From: an uncultured Eubacteriales bacterium
Lineage (GTDB): Bacteria > Bacillota > Clostridia > Oscillospirales > CAG-272
Assembly: GCA_934446365.1 (NCBI GenBank)
Contig: CAKSDZ010000002.1
Span: 124,001-188,000 of the forward strand
Reading direction: 5' to 3'
Length of the DNA: 64,000 nucleotides
The first letter of the stretch is position 1. The number at the start of each line of letters is the position of its first letter. The position numbers and the translations under genes are program-made. Positions 24,286-33,028 of the stretch are shown here, in pieces. The notes beneath the pieces are model-generated. The model was given only the letters and a program-made list of their open reading frames with translations, was not told where the DNA came from and made no database searches.

Positions 24286-24331
24286 GTATCGAAATCGTAG
24301 CCTGATTCGATTTTTCATAAAACTATAAAAT

Positions 24332-24360
24332 AGTATATAACCGATTCTCAAAAATGTCAA
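24332..24360 (-). promoter_or_regulatory. promoter of the D-amino-acid/5-oxoproline operon
   Basis: On the minus strand there is a perfect TTGACA (24355-24360), 17 bases and TATACT (24332-24337), 33 bases beyond the trpA stop. Confidence 0.75.
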
Positions 24361-24392
24361 GCTTGTAAGAAAAATTTCCGTGAAGCTCGGTA

Positions 24393-25181
24393 TTATTTTT
24401 TCCGCTCCGCTTCCCTCACGGCCGCTTTCATTTCCGATACGAAGGCGCGGATATGCGGCGCCGCCTCCGTGCCGTACCGTTCGATGAGCTTCATAATGGC
24501 GGAGCCGACGATAACGCCGTCCGCATGTTCCGCCATCTCGCGCGCCTGCGCCGGATTCGAGATGCCGAATCCCACCGCCGCCGGGATTTTCTTTGCGGCA
24601 TGCACAAGCCCCGTCATTTCGGAAATATCCGTCGTGATATGCTCGCGCGTGCCCGTCACACCGAGTGAGGAAACGCAGTATACAAAGCCCTCCGCGTCAC
24701 GCGAAATCATGGAGATTCTCTCATGCGAGGTCGGCGCGATAAGCGAGATGAAATCAAGGCCATAGCGGCGGAATACCGGAGCAAACTCCTCTTTTTCCTC
24801 ATAGGGAACGTCCGGCAGAATCACGCCGTCCATGCCGATTTCCGCCGCCGCACGGGCGAAACGCTCCGTGCCGTAGGAAAACACGACGTTCGCATAGGTC
24901 ATAAAGAGAAGCGGGATTTTCACGGTCTTCCGAATCTCGCGCACCGCCTCGAATACCTTGTCCGTCGTCGTGCCCGCCGCAAGCGAACGCATATTGGCGG
25001 ACTCGATGACCGGCCCCTCCGCCGTCGGATCGGAAAACGGAATGCCGATTTCGATGATGTCCGCCCCTGCCTCGGCTGCTTCTTTTACAAAGGATACCGT
25101 CGATGCGATATCCGGATCGCCGCAGGTGATAAAGGCGATGAACGCCTTGCCCCCCTCAAAGGCTTCCGCAATTTTACTCAT
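24393..25181 (-). CDS. trpA: Tryptophan synthase alpha chain
   Basis: A 262-residue TIM barrel that cleaves indole-3-glycerol phosphate to indole. It shows FITCGDPD, the catalytic Glu in IIEIGIPFSDPTAEGPVI (near residue 50), the catalytic Asp in GVILPDVPYEE and GFGISNPAQA. The start at 25181 overlaps the trpB stop by eight bases and has GAGGGGAGG. It is the last gene of trpEGDCFBA. Confidence 0.97.
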   Translation of the reverse strand: MSKIAEAFEGGKAFIAFITCGDPDIASTVSFVKEAAEAGADIIEIGIPFSDPTAEGPVIESANMRSLAAGTTTDKVFEAVREIRKTVKIPLLFMTYANVVFSYGTERFARAAAEIGMDGVILPDVPYEEKEEFAPVFRRYGLDFISLIAPTSHERISMISRDAEGFVYCVSSLGVTGTREHITTDISEMTGLVHAAKKIPAAVGFGISNPAQAREMAEHADGVIVGSAIMKLIERYGTEAAPHIRAFVSEMKAAVREAERKK

Positions 25182-26358
25182 GGATATCCTCCCCTCTGTA
25201 CCGCGCGATTGCCGCACAGTCCTTATCGCCGCGTCCCGAAAGATTGACGATGATGATTTTATCTCTGCTCATCTCCGGCGCCAGCTTCATCGCATAGGCG
25301 ACGGCATGCGCGCTTTCGATTGCCGGAATGATGCCCTCCGTCCGGCTGAGATACTCAAATGCGTTCACCGCCTCGTCGTCCGTGACCGCGACATATTCCG
25401 CACGGCCGGTATCGTGCAGATTCGCGTGTTCCGGTCCCACGCCCGGATAGTCCAGACCCGCCGAGATTGAATATACCGGTGCGATCTGCCCGTATTCGTC
25501 CTGACAGAAATACGACTTCATGCCGTGGAAGATGCCGAGCCGTCCCGTTGCAATCGTCGCCGCCGTCTCCGCGGTGTCGATGCCCCGCCCGGCCGCCTCA
25601 CAGCCGATGAGACGCACCTCCTTGTCTCCGATGAAATTGTAAAACGCGCCTATCGCGTTGGAGCCGCCGCCGACACAGGCGATTACGGCGTCGGGAAGCC
25701 GCCCTTCCTTTTCGAGGCACTGCACCCGCATCTCCTTTGAAATCACCGCCTGAAAATCGCGCACAATCGTCGGGAACGGGTGCGGTCCCATCACGGAGCC
25801 GAGCACATAGTGCGTGTCGGAAATGCGGTTCGTCCATTCGCGCATCGTTTCGTTGACCGCGTCTTTGAGCGTCGCCGTTCCGGACGTGACCGCATGCACC
25901 TTCGCGCCCAGCAGGCGCATCTTATAGACGTTGAGCGCCTGTCTTTCGGTGTCCGTTTTCCCCATGAAAATCTCACATTCCATGCCCATCAGCGCCGCCG
26001 CGGTCGCCGTCGCGACGCCGTGCTGTCCGGCGCCGGTCTCCGCAATCACGCGTGTTTTTCCCATTTTTTTCGCAAGGAGCACCTGCCCCAGCACATTGTT
26101 GATTTTGTGCGCGCCGGTGTGGTTGAGGTCCTCTCTTTTGAGATAAATCTTCGCGCCGCCGAGGTTTTTCGTCATTTTCTCCGCATAATAAAGCAAAGAG
26201 GGACGCCCCGCATATTCCTTTAAAAGCGAATCCAGCTCCGCACAGAACGCCGGATCGTTTTGATAGCGGTTATATGCCTCCTCCAGCTCCAATACGGCGT
26301 TCATCAGAGTTTCCGGTATATACTGTCCGCCGTGTATGCCAAATCTTCCCCTTGACAT
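25174..26358 (-). CDS. trpB: Tryptophan synthase beta chain
   Basis: A 394-residue PLP enzyme that condenses indole with serine. It shows FGIHGGQYIPETLM, the PLP lysine in GAHKINN (near residue 80), AETGAGQHGVA, and the phosphate loop CVGGGSNAIGAF. ATG 26358 is chosen from the family N-terminus; an upstream GTG at 26400 would overlap trpF. It is the trpB1 type that partners TrpA. Confidence 0.97.
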   Translation of the reverse strand: MSRGRFGIHGGQYIPETLMNAVLELEEAYNRYQNDPAFCAELDSLLKEYAGRPSLLYYAEKMTKNLGGAKIYLKREDLNHTGAHKINNVLGQVLLAKKMGKTRVIAETGAGQHGVATATAAALMGMECEIFMGKTDTERQALNVYKMRLLGAKVHAVTSGTATLKDAVNETMREWTNRISDTHYVLGSVMGPHPFPTIVRDFQAVISKEMRVQCLEKEGRLPDAVIACVGGGSNAIGAFYNFIGDKEVRLIGCEAAGRGIDTAETAATIATGRLGIFHGMKSYFCQDEYGQIAPVYSISAGLDYPGVGPEHANLHDTGRAEYVAVTDDEAVNAFEYLSRTEGIIPAIESAHAVAYAMKLAPEMSRDKIIIVNLSGRGDKDCAAIARYRGEDIHE

Positions 26359-26386
26359 TGTGTCACCCAATTCCTTTCCGCCGGAC

Positions 26387-26992
26387 CTACGTTCCGGCAC
26401 GTCTTGCGGCCTCCACCGCCGCCATGATTTTATCCCGATCCTTTTTCCCGTCCGTCTCGACGCCGGAGCTTACATCCACGGCATACGGACCGTACTCACG
26501 GGCGAGCGCTTCGATATTATCCGGCGCAAGTCCGCCGGCGAGAATCCATTCGCGCCGGATACCCGATACAAGCGCATGCTCGAAGCGCTTGCCGCCGCCG
26601 CGGCCGCTGTCAAGCAAAACCCTGTCGGCGGCGCTTTTTTCGGCTTTTTCAATGTCCGGCGCCGAACCAATAATAAACGCCTTCCATATTTCAAGTCCCG
26701 GACAGAGCCGCCGCAGGCGGCCGATGTCCGTTTCCGTCTCATCTCCGTGCAGCTGCGCGACGGAGATAACGCCCTCCCGGTACAAGCCGCAGATAAAATC
26801 CGGTTCCGCATCCACAAAAACGCCGACGCTGACAATCTCCGGCTTTATAAGCGCCCGCAGCCGCTTCGCCGTCTCGGCCGTGACGTTCCGCCTGCTCCTC
26901 TCCCAAAAGACAAAACCGACATAATCCGGCACGGCGAGATTGACCGCCTCCGCGTCACAGGTGCGCGAGAGTCCGCATATCTTGATTTTCAT
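26387..26992 (-). CDS. trpF: Phosphoribosylanthranilate isomerase
   Basis: A 201-residue TIM barrel: MKIKICGLSR with the catalytic Cys, YVGFVFWERSRR, SVGVFVDAEPD, AQLHGDE with the catalytic-side residues and LLDSGRGGGKRF. ATG 26992 overlaps the trpC stop by four bases. The upstream open frame is a shadow of trpC. Confidence 0.95.
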   Translation of the reverse strand: MKIKICGLSRTCDAEAVNLAVPDYVGFVFWERSRRNVTAETAKRLRALIKPEIVSVGVFVDAEPDFICGLYREGVISVAQLHGDETETDIGRLRRLCPGLEIWKAFIIGSAPDIEKAEKSAADRVLLDSGRGGGKRFEHALVSGIRREWILAGGLAPDNIEALAREYGPYAVDVSSGVETDGKKDRDKIMAAVEAARRAGT

Positions 26993-27789
26993 GCACCGGA
27001 ACCTCCGTTCCCGCATGCCGCGCGAAGTGCTCTCACCGCGTGCGCCCTGTCTTTTGCCCGCATCAGAAATTCGCCGACAAGCAGCGCGTCGGCACCGGCC
27101 GCCGCAAGGCGCGCCGCATCCTCCGAGGAGGACACGCCCGATTCCGCGACGAACAGCACATCCCGTGGGATTTTCTCCCGAAGCCGTCCGGCGCTCTCCA
27201 AATCCACGCTGAAATCCGCAAGATTCCGGTTGTTCACTCCGATGATACGGGCACCCGCGCGGACTGCGGAATCGATTTCCTGCGCACAATGCGTTTCGAC
27301 AAGCGCGCTCATGCCGAGGTCATCGCAGATACCGATATACCTTGTAATCGTCTGCATGTCGAGCAGCGCACAGATGAGAAGAACGGCGTCCGCACCGAGC
27401 AGCCGCGCCTCGTAAAGCTGATATTCGTCCACCGTGAAGTCCTTACGGAGCATCGGCAGCTCCGTTTTCGCGCGGATATCCCGAAAGATATCGTCCGACC
27501 CGAGAAAGCGCGTGGGCTCCGTCAGAACGGAAAGGCAGTCCGCGCCGCCCGCCTCATAATCGCGGGCGATTTCGGCATACGGGAAATCCTGCGAGATGAT
27601 TCCTTTGGACGGCGACGCTTTTTTTACCTCGCAGATAAGCGATATCCCGGAGCGGGAGAGCGCTTTCACGAACCGGAAATCCCCCGGCAAGTGCTTCGCC
27701 TGTTCCTTAATTTGCGCCAACGAACATATTTTTTTGTTTTCGGCGACCCGTTTTTCCGCCGCCGCCGCAAGCGTTTCCAAAATATTCAT
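26989..27789 (-). CDS. trpC: Indole-3-glycerol-phosphate synthase
   Basis: A 266-residue TIM barrel. It shows ICEVKKASPSKG with the catalytic Lys near residue 53, LRKDFTVDEYQLYEARLLGADAVLLI, GVNNRNL and VAESGVSSSED. Both ends overlap neighbouring genes by four bases (trpD before, trpF after). It is separate from trpF, unlike the fused enterobacterial enzyme. Confidence 0.97.
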   Translation of the reverse strand: MNILETLAAAAEKRVAENKKICSLAQIKEQAKHLPGDFRFVKALSRSGISLICEVKKASPSKGIISQDFPYAEIARDYEAGGADCLSVLTEPTRFLGSDDIFRDIRAKTELPMLRKDFTVDEYQLYEARLLGADAVLLICALLDMQTITRYIGICDDLGMSALVETHCAQEIDSAVRAGARIIGVNNRNLADFSVDLESAGRLREKIPRDVLFVAESGVSSSEDAARLAAAGADALLVGEFLMRAKDRAHAVRALRAACGNGGSGA

Positions 27790-28793
27790 ACGCCGGATTC
27801 CGTAATCAGCTCATGGAGCTTGCGTTCCGCAGCCCCGCTGTCGATGAGCTGCGCCGCAAGCGCGACGCCCTCGCGCATGGTACCGGCGGCGCCGCCGATA
27901 TAAAGTCCCGCGCCGGCGTTGAGCAGCACCACATCGCGGTGTACGCCGCGCTCGCCCGAGAGCACCGCCCGCGTAATCGCCGCATTCTCCTGCGGCGTGC
28001 CTCCCACAAGCTCGGATTTTTGACACGTGGAAAGGCCGAAGTCCTCCGGTGCAATCCGATAGGTGCGGAAATCGCCGTTTTCAAATTCGCAGACAACGGT
28101 CGGCGCGGAAAGCGAAATCTCATCCAGCCTGTCGGTGCCGTAGACCGCCATGCCCCGCCGAACGCCAAGCCCCGCCAGCACATGCGCGAGCGGCTCCACA
28201 AGCGACTTGTCATAAACGCCCAGCACCTGTCTTGTCGGATGCGCAGGATTGGTCAGCGGTCCCAAAATATTGAAAACCGTGCGGACGCCAAGCTCACGGC
28301 GCACCGGTCCCACATATTTCATCGAAAGATGATATTTCTGCGCGAACAGAAAGCAAATGCCGATTTTGTCAAGCAGTCTCGCACACGTCTCGGAATCCAG
28401 CGAGATGTTCACTCCCAGCGCTTCGAGGCAGTCCGCGGCGCCGCTCGCGGAGGACGCCGCGCGGTTTCCGTGCTTCGCCACCTTGACCCCGCCCGCCGCG
28501 ATGACAAATGCCGCCGTCGTGGAAATGTTGAAGGTTTTCGCACCGTCCCCGCCCGTCCCGACGATTTCCAGCGTATCGCCGGAAGTCTTGACGGGTTCCG
28601 CACGCTCGCGCATGACGGAGGCGCAGGCCGTGATTTCATCGATGGTTTCCCCCTTGGTTTCCAGTGCGGCAAGGAATGCCGCCGTCTGCATGCCGGACGC
28701 TTCCCCGCTCATGATTTCGTTCATCACCGCCGCCGCTTCCTCATAAGAAAGGTCGTTTCTGCCGATGAGCTTCATCGTCGCTTCTCTAATCAT
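27786..28793 (-). CDS. trpD: Anthranilate phosphoribosyltransferase
   Basis: A 335-residue protein: the PRPP loop VGTGGDGAKTFNIST near residue 79, KHGNRAASSASGAADCLEALG, and NILGPLTNPAHPTRQVLGVYDK. GGGGAG sits a few bases before ATG 28793, and the trpG stop lies within the same stretch. It joins anthranilate to PRPP. Confidence 0.97.
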   Translation of the reverse strand: MIREATMKLIGRNDLSYEEAAAVMNEIMSGEASGMQTAAFLAALETKGETIDEITACASVMRERAEPVKTSGDTLEIVGTGGDGAKTFNISTTAAFVIAAGGVKVAKHGNRAASSASGAADCLEALGVNISLDSETCARLLDKIGICFLFAQKYHLSMKYVGPVRRELGVRTVFNILGPLTNPAHPTRQVLGVYDKSLVEPLAHVLAGLGVRRGMAVYGTDRLDEISLSAPTVVCEFENGDFRTYRIAPEDFGLSTCQKSELVGGTPQENAAITRAVLSGERGVHRDVVLLNAGAGLYIGGAAGTMREGVALAAQLIDSGAAERKLHELITESGV

Positions 28794-28796
28794 CTC

Positions 28797-29369
28797 TCAC
28801 TCCCCCAAAGCAATAAAATTTTCAAGAATCCTGATGCCGTCCGGCGTCAGAATCGATTCCGGATGGAACTGCAATCCGAACACGAGATACCGACGATGCT
28901 CCACCGCCATGATTTCCCCGTCGTCCGCACGCGCCGTGACCTTCAAGCAGTCCGGCATGGTATCTCCGACCGCCGCCAAGGAATGGTAGCGCGCGACGGT
29001 CATCTCCTGCGGCAAGCCGCGGAACAGGGCGGATGACGTATCCGCCGTTATGACGGAGCTTTTGCCGTGCATCAGCCGCTTCGCATGCGCAATCCGCGCT
29101 CCGTAAGCCTCACAGATTGCCTGATGACCGAGGCATACGCCGAGAATCGGGAAACGCTCTCCCAGCCTTCGGACGACCTCGATGCAGACGCCCGCCGCCG
29201 CGGGATACCCCGGTCCCGGCGAAAGGATGATCCTCTCCGGCGCCATACGGGCGATTTCCTCCACGCTTTTTTCGTCGTTTCGGATAACCGTGATATCCGG
29301 ATTCAGCGTCCCGACGAGCTGATACAGATTATAGGAAAAGCTGTCGTAATTATCGATCAGTAAAATCAT
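28797..29369 (-). CDS. trpG: Anthranilate synthase glutamine amidotransferase component
   Basis: A 190-residue class I amidotransferase: LLIDNYDSFSYNLYQ, the oxyanion loop SPGPGYP, the nucleophile Cys in GVCLGHQAI (near residue 80) and the His/Glu in GLQFHPES. ATG 29369 overlaps the trpE stop by four bases. It could also serve PabB, as the family often does. Confidence 0.96.
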   Translation of the reverse strand: MILLIDNYDSFSYNLYQLVGTLNPDITVIRNDEKSVEEIARMAPERIILSPGPGYPAAAGVCIEVVRRLGERFPILGVCLGHQAICEAYGARIAHAKRLMHGKSSVITADTSSALFRGLPQEMTVARYHSLAAVGDTMPDCLKVTARADDGEIMAVEHRRYLVFGLQFHPESILTPDGIRILENFIALGE

Positions 29370-30838
29370 AGGTCTATTCCTCCGCTTGCCGTTTTCAGCG
29401 CCTCGGTCACGGCCGCCGCCTTGTTGAGGCACTCCTCATATTCCTTTTCCGGCACGCTGTCGGCGACAATGCCGGCGCCGGAACGCACAAATACTTTGCC
29501 GTTCTTTTTATAGGCGATTCGGATGGCGATGCATGTGTCGAGGTTTCCCGTAAAATCGATATAGCCAATCGCGCCGCCGTAAATGCCGCGCTTGTTGTTT
29601 TCCAGCTCGGCAATGATTTCACAGGCGCGGATTTTCGGCGCGCCGGACAGCGTTCCGGCGGGCAGAATCGCATCCACCGCATCGACGGCGTCGCACGCCG
29701 GCTTGATTTCCCCGCGCACGGTGGAGCCGATGTGCATCACATGGGAATAACGCTCAATCTCCATATACTTTTCCACCGAAACGCTGCCGAAACGGCTGAT
29801 TTTGCCGATGTCGTTGCGTCCGAGGTCGACAAGCATGTTGTGCTCGGCACATTCCTTTTCGTCCGCGAGAAGCTCGCGTTCCAGTGCCGCGTCCTGCGCC
29901 GGCGTCTTTCCGCGCGGACGGGTTCCGGCAAGGGGAAACGTATGCAGCACGCCGTCCTCAAGCTTTACAAGGGTTTCCGGAGAAGCGCCCGCCACCTCGA
30001 TATCCTCACCGGAAAAATAGAACATATACGGCGACGGATTGGTCGTGCGCAGCACCCGGTAGGTGTCAAGTAAGCTTCCCTCATAATCCGCTTCGAGACG
30101 GTTAGAGAGTACCACCTGAAAGATATCGCCGTCCACAATGTATTCCTTGGCGCGCTTCACCATCGAGCAGTACGCCGTCCGGTCAAAAAGCGCACGGAAC
30201 TCCGATTTCAAGGCGCCCTTTTCCGAGGGAGCCTCCGTGCCGGAAAGCACGAGCTCCCGAAGCCTTGCAAGCTCGGTCTCCGCTCTTTGATATTCGTGTT
30301 CGAGGTCGTCGGTGCGGATGTTGACAATCAGAACGATCTTCTGCCTGAGATTGTCGAACGCGATAACCTTATCGAACAGCATGAGGTCCACATCCCGGAA
30401 CCGCTCCTCATCACAGACATCGATCGCAAGGGTCGGTTCCGCATATTTGATATAATCATAGGCGAAATATCCGACAAGTCCGCCGGTAAACGGCGGCAGA
30501 AAATCGAGTCGCGGGCTCTTGTTTTCGGCGAGAATCCGCCGGATGGCCTCCCCCGGATGCGAGGTATTCTCCGTCGCGGTGCCGCCGTTCCTTATCGTAA
30601 TTTTTCCGTCCGTGCAGGTAAATTCAAGCTTCGGGTCAAAGCCGAGAAACGTATACCGTCCCCACGTCCTGCTCTCCTCTACGGATTCCAAAAGATAGCA
30701 GCATTTGCTGATTTCCCGCAACTTCTGCAAAACACCGACCGGCGTGCGTGTGTCGGAATAAAGCTCCGTGCTGACCGGAATCACGCGATAATCGCCTGCT
30801 GCCGCAATTTCCCTTGCTTCCCTCAAAGTCGGTCTCAT
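29366..30838 (-). CDS. trpE: Anthranilate synthase component I
   Basis: A 490-residue chorismate-using enzyme. It shows LLESVEESRTWGRYTFLGFDP with the Ser of the Trp feedback site, then the catalytic core: NPSPYMFYF, GASPETLVKLEDG, PLAGTRPRG, HNMLVDLGRND and LPAGTLSGAPKIRA. ATG 30838 follows AAGGTG; the frame upstream runs back into the T-box and is not used. It is the first gene of the trp operon. Confidence 0.97.
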   Translation of the reverse strand: MRPTLREAREIAAAGDYRVIPVSTELYSDTRTPVGVLQKLREISKCCYLLESVEESRTWGRYTFLGFDPKLEFTCTDGKITIRNGGTATENTSHPGEAIRRILAENKSPRLDFLPPFTGGLVGYFAYDYIKYAEPTLAIDVCDEERFRDVDLMLFDKVIAFDNLRQKIVLIVNIRTDDLEHEYQRAETELARLRELVLSGTEAPSEKGALKSEFRALFDRTAYCSMVKRAKEYIVDGDIFQVVLSNRLEADYEGSLLDTYRVLRTTNPSPYMFYFSGEDIEVAGASPETLVKLEDGVLHTFPLAGTRPRGKTPAQDAALERELLADEKECAEHNMLVDLGRNDIGKISRFGSVSVEKYMEIERYSHVMHIGSTVRGEIKPACDAVDAVDAILPAGTLSGAPKIRACEIIAELENNKRGIYGGAIGYIDFTGNLDTCIAIRIAYKKNGKVFVRSGAGIVADSVPEKEYEECLNKAAAVTEALKTASGGIDL

Positions 30839-30859
30839 TTCATCACACCTTCCCTCGGG

Positions 30860-31148
30860 GATGGCAAAAACAAAAAACCCGTCCCCGACATTCAAAAAAA
30901 TGTCAAGGACGAGTTCAACTCGCGGTGCCACCTTGATTCACGGCAAAATCCGTGCTTCTCATCGGGATACCAACATATCCCCGGCAGGCTGACGGCTGCC
31001 ATCCGTCGCAGAATACTCGGAGCATAGCTCCTTTGACTGCGCCCTCCGCGGTCCATTTGATGACTTGTTTTCCACCCGACTCTCAGCGCCGCGGGCTCTC
31101 TGTGGGAGCATCATCACCGTTATCTCCGCTTCAACGGTTTCAACTTGG
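30860..31148 (-). promoter_or_regulatory. T-box leader of the trp operon (Trp specifier)
   Basis: On the minus strand the T-box core AAGGTGGCACCGCG is at 30921-30934. Stem I features AGAGAG and GCTGAGAG, paired through the GTCGGGTGG side, lie upstream, followed by AAATGGACC whose TGG (31053-31055) is in the specifier position with the usual following purine. The terminator GTCC..GACAT/ATGTC..GGAC with a T-run is at 30872-30916. Uncharged tRNA-Trp would allow read-through into trpE. Confidence 0.92.
30872..30916 (-). terminator. T-box terminator hairpin
   Basis: On the minus strand, ACTCGTCCTTGACAT and ATGTCGGGGACGGGT form the stem, then TTTTTTG. The 5' arm competes with the T-box core for antiterminator pairing. 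Confidence 0.88.
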
Positions 31149-31153
31149 TTTGC

Positions 31154-31182
31154 ATTATATCACCGGAAAGACGGTTTGTCAA
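31154..31182 (-). promoter_or_regulatory. trp operon promoter
   Basis: On the minus strand there is a perfect TTGACA (31177-31182), 17 bases and a perfect TATAAT (31154-31159). Confidence 0.88.
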
Positions 31183-31247
31183 GACCTCCCGTCAAAATTT
31201 TTCATGGAAAAGCTTTTCTCTCCGGCATACTTTTGGCAATATACCGG

Positions 31248-31276
31248 TTGACAGAAAAAATCAACCGTGCTATAAT
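31248..31276 (+). promoter_or_regulatory. promoter of the pyridoxal kinase gene
   Basis: A perfect TTGACA (31248-31253), 17 bases and a perfect TATAAT (31271-31276). It is divergent from the trp promoter, 65 bases apart. Confidence 0.88.
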
Positions 31277-31318
31277 TTCAGAAAAATCCTTTATTTTGAA
31301 TCAGAAAAGAGGTCAATT

Positions 31319-32161
31319 ATGCAAAAAAGAGTTTTGGCCGTTCACGATATCTCCTGCGTCGGGAAGTGCTCGCTGACCGTAGCGCTGCCGATTATCTCCG
31401 CCGCGGGAATCGAAACCTCCGTCCTCCCCACGGCGGTGCTTTCTACGCACACGGGCGGCTTCGAGGGCTACACTTTCCGTGATCTGACGGAGGATATCCG
31501 TCCCATTTCCGCCCACTGGAAATCCTTAAACTTGAAAATGGACGCCGTTTATACCGGTTATCTCGGCTCATTCGAGCAGCTCACACTGGTAAGCGAGCTG
31601 ATCCGTGATTTCCGCAGACCGGATACCGTTGTGCTTGTCGATCCCGTTATGGCGGACAACGGAAAGCTGTATCCGCTTTTCACGATGGATTTCGTGGCGG
31701 GAATGAGAAAGCTCTGCGGCATCGCGGATATTATCGTTCCGAATCTGACGGAGGCCGCACTCATGCTTGGTGAGGAATACCGAGAAAGCTATGACCGCGC
31801 CTATATCGAGGCGACACTGAAAAAGCTCGCGGCAATCGGACCCCGCAAGGTCGTGCTCAGCGGCGTATCCTTTGAGCCGGATAAGCTCGGTGCCGCGTCA
31901 TACGACAGCGCGACGGACACGATATCTTATTATTTTGCCGAACGGGTAGACGGTTATTATCACGGAACGGGCGATGTGTTCGGAAGCGCACTTCTCGCCG
32001 CCGTCATGAACGGATTCTCTCTTGCGGATTCCATCCGCGTGGCGGTGGAATACACGGTCGGCGCGATCCGGCGCACAAAAGCCGCCGGTACCGATATCCG
32101 CTATGGTGTGGATTTTGAAAATGAAATTCCGAATCTTCTGCGCTTACTGGGAAAGCTTTGA
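31319..32161 (+). CDS. Pyridoxal/pyridoxamine kinase
   Basis: A 280-residue ribokinase-fold kinase. It shows VLAVHDISCVGKCSLTVALPI at the start, VLPTAVLSTHTGGF, the VDPVMADNGKLY block, NLTEAALMLGE and the anion hole GTGDVFGSAL near residue 220 with the catalytic Asp. It phosphorylates B6 vitamers to feed PLP enzymes; hydroxymethylpyrimidine kinase is the main alternative within the fold, but the HDISCVGK start is the PdxK/PdxY pattern. AGAGG lies before ATG 31319, and the promoter sets the start. Confidence 0.9.
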   Translation: MQKRVLAVHDISCVGKCSLTVALPIISAAGIETSVLPTAVLSTHTGGFEGYTFRDLTEDIRPISAHWKSLNLKMDAVYTGYLGSFEQLTLVSELIRDFRRPDTVVLVDPVMADNGKLYPLFTMDFVAGMRKLCGIADIIVPNLTEAALMLGEEYRESYDRAYIEATLKKLAAIGPRKVVLSGVSFEPDKLGAASYDSATDTISYYFAERVDGYYHGTGDVFGSALLAAVMNGFSLADSIRVAVEYTVGAIRRTKAAGTDIRYGVDFENEIPNLLRLLGKL

Positions 32162-32165
32162 AAAG

Positions 32166-32196
32166 AAAAATTCCGCCATATAGGCGGATTTTTCTT
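32166..32196 (+). terminator. pyridoxal kinase terminator
   Basis: AAAAATTCCGCC/GGCGGATTTTTC with a five-base loop and a TTTTT tail. Repeat array B begins at 32199. Confidence 0.85.
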
Positions 32197-32198
32197 TT

Positions 32199-32587
32199 CT
32201 CCTTTCCAAAGGAGAAAGATATGTGCTTTTCTCACTGAGGAGAAAAGCACCAAAAGACTCACCGAGACGATGTCTCGGACTCTCATCGTGCTACTGGGAA
32301 ACACATACACACGGCTCCCAACAGTTGTTTGCTCTCGCTTCGCTCGGCAAGCCAACATTCGCCGTGCGGAGAGCATCTGCCACTGGAAACCCGCGCCCGC
32401 AGGCGTAAGGCTACCGGATTGCACTCGCTGCCCGTTCGGCGTGTTCCGCCGTGGATTGCACGAGTTTACCGAGTGCAAACACGTGTCGGGAGCCGACGGA
32501 ATACATTTTCGGCCCGCACTAACGGTCAAGCCGCAGGCTTGCAGTTCTTTTGATGCTTTTCTTTCTGCAAAGAAAAGCATGCGGTTT
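32199..32587 (+). repeat. 389-base multi-hairpin repeat, unit B1
   Basis: The same element as at 13751. Hairpins: CTCCTTTCCAAAGGAG (32199-32214), GTGCTTTTCTC/GAGAAAAGCAC (32223-32250), CCGAGAC/GTCTCGG (32262-32278), TTGCACTCG with CGAGTGCAA in the middle, CAAGCC-GCA-GGCTTG and ATGCTTTTCTTT/AAAGAAAAGCAT (32553-32580). It is exactly 389 bases to the next unit. It is probably noncoding. Confidence 0.87.
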
Positions 32588-32976
32588 CTCCTTTCCAAAG
32601 GAGAAGATGTGTGCTTTTCTCACTGAGGAGAAAAGCACCAAAAGACTCATCGAGACGCTGTCTCGGACTCTCATCGTGCTGCTGGGAAGCGCATACACAC
32701 GGCTCCCAACAGTTGTTTGCTCTCGCTTCGCTCGGCAAGCCAACATTCGCCGTGCAGAAATTTTGTGCCACTGGAAAGCTCGCGCCCGCAGGCGCAAGGC
32801 TGCCGGATTGCACTCGCTGCCCGTTCGGCGTGTTCCGCCGTGGATTGCACGAGTTTACCGAGTGCAAACACGTGTCGGGAGCCGACGGAATACATTTTCG
32901 GCCCGCACTAACGGCCAAGCCGAAGGCTTGCAGTTCTTTTGATGCTTTTCTTTCTGCAAAGAAAAGCATGCGGTTT
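32588..32976 (+). repeat. 389-base multi-hairpin repeat, unit B2
   Basis: An exact-length tandem copy of B1 in the same orientation, nearly identical except around CATTCGCCGTGC (GGAGAGCATCTGCC in B1, AGAAATTTTGTGCC in B2). The array closes with CTCCTTTCCAAAGGAA at 32977-32992. Confidence 0.87.
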
Positions 32977-32992
32977 CTCCTTTCCAAAGGAA
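32977..32992 (+). repeat. closing terminal palindrome of repeat array B
   Basis: CTCCTTT-CC-AAAGGAA. It mirrors the closing copy of array A and is followed at once by an A-rich run that is the T-tract of the next terminator read on the minus strand. Confidence 0.65.
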
Positions 32993-32994
32993 AA

Positions 32995-33028
32995 AGAAAA
33001 AGCATGCTATCGCATGCTTTTTCTTTTT
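32995..33028 (-). terminator. terminator of the O-acylation-like operon
   Basis: AAAAAGCATGC-TATC-GCATGCTTTTT, good in both directions, directly after the 33028-34470 gene. Confidence 0.85.
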
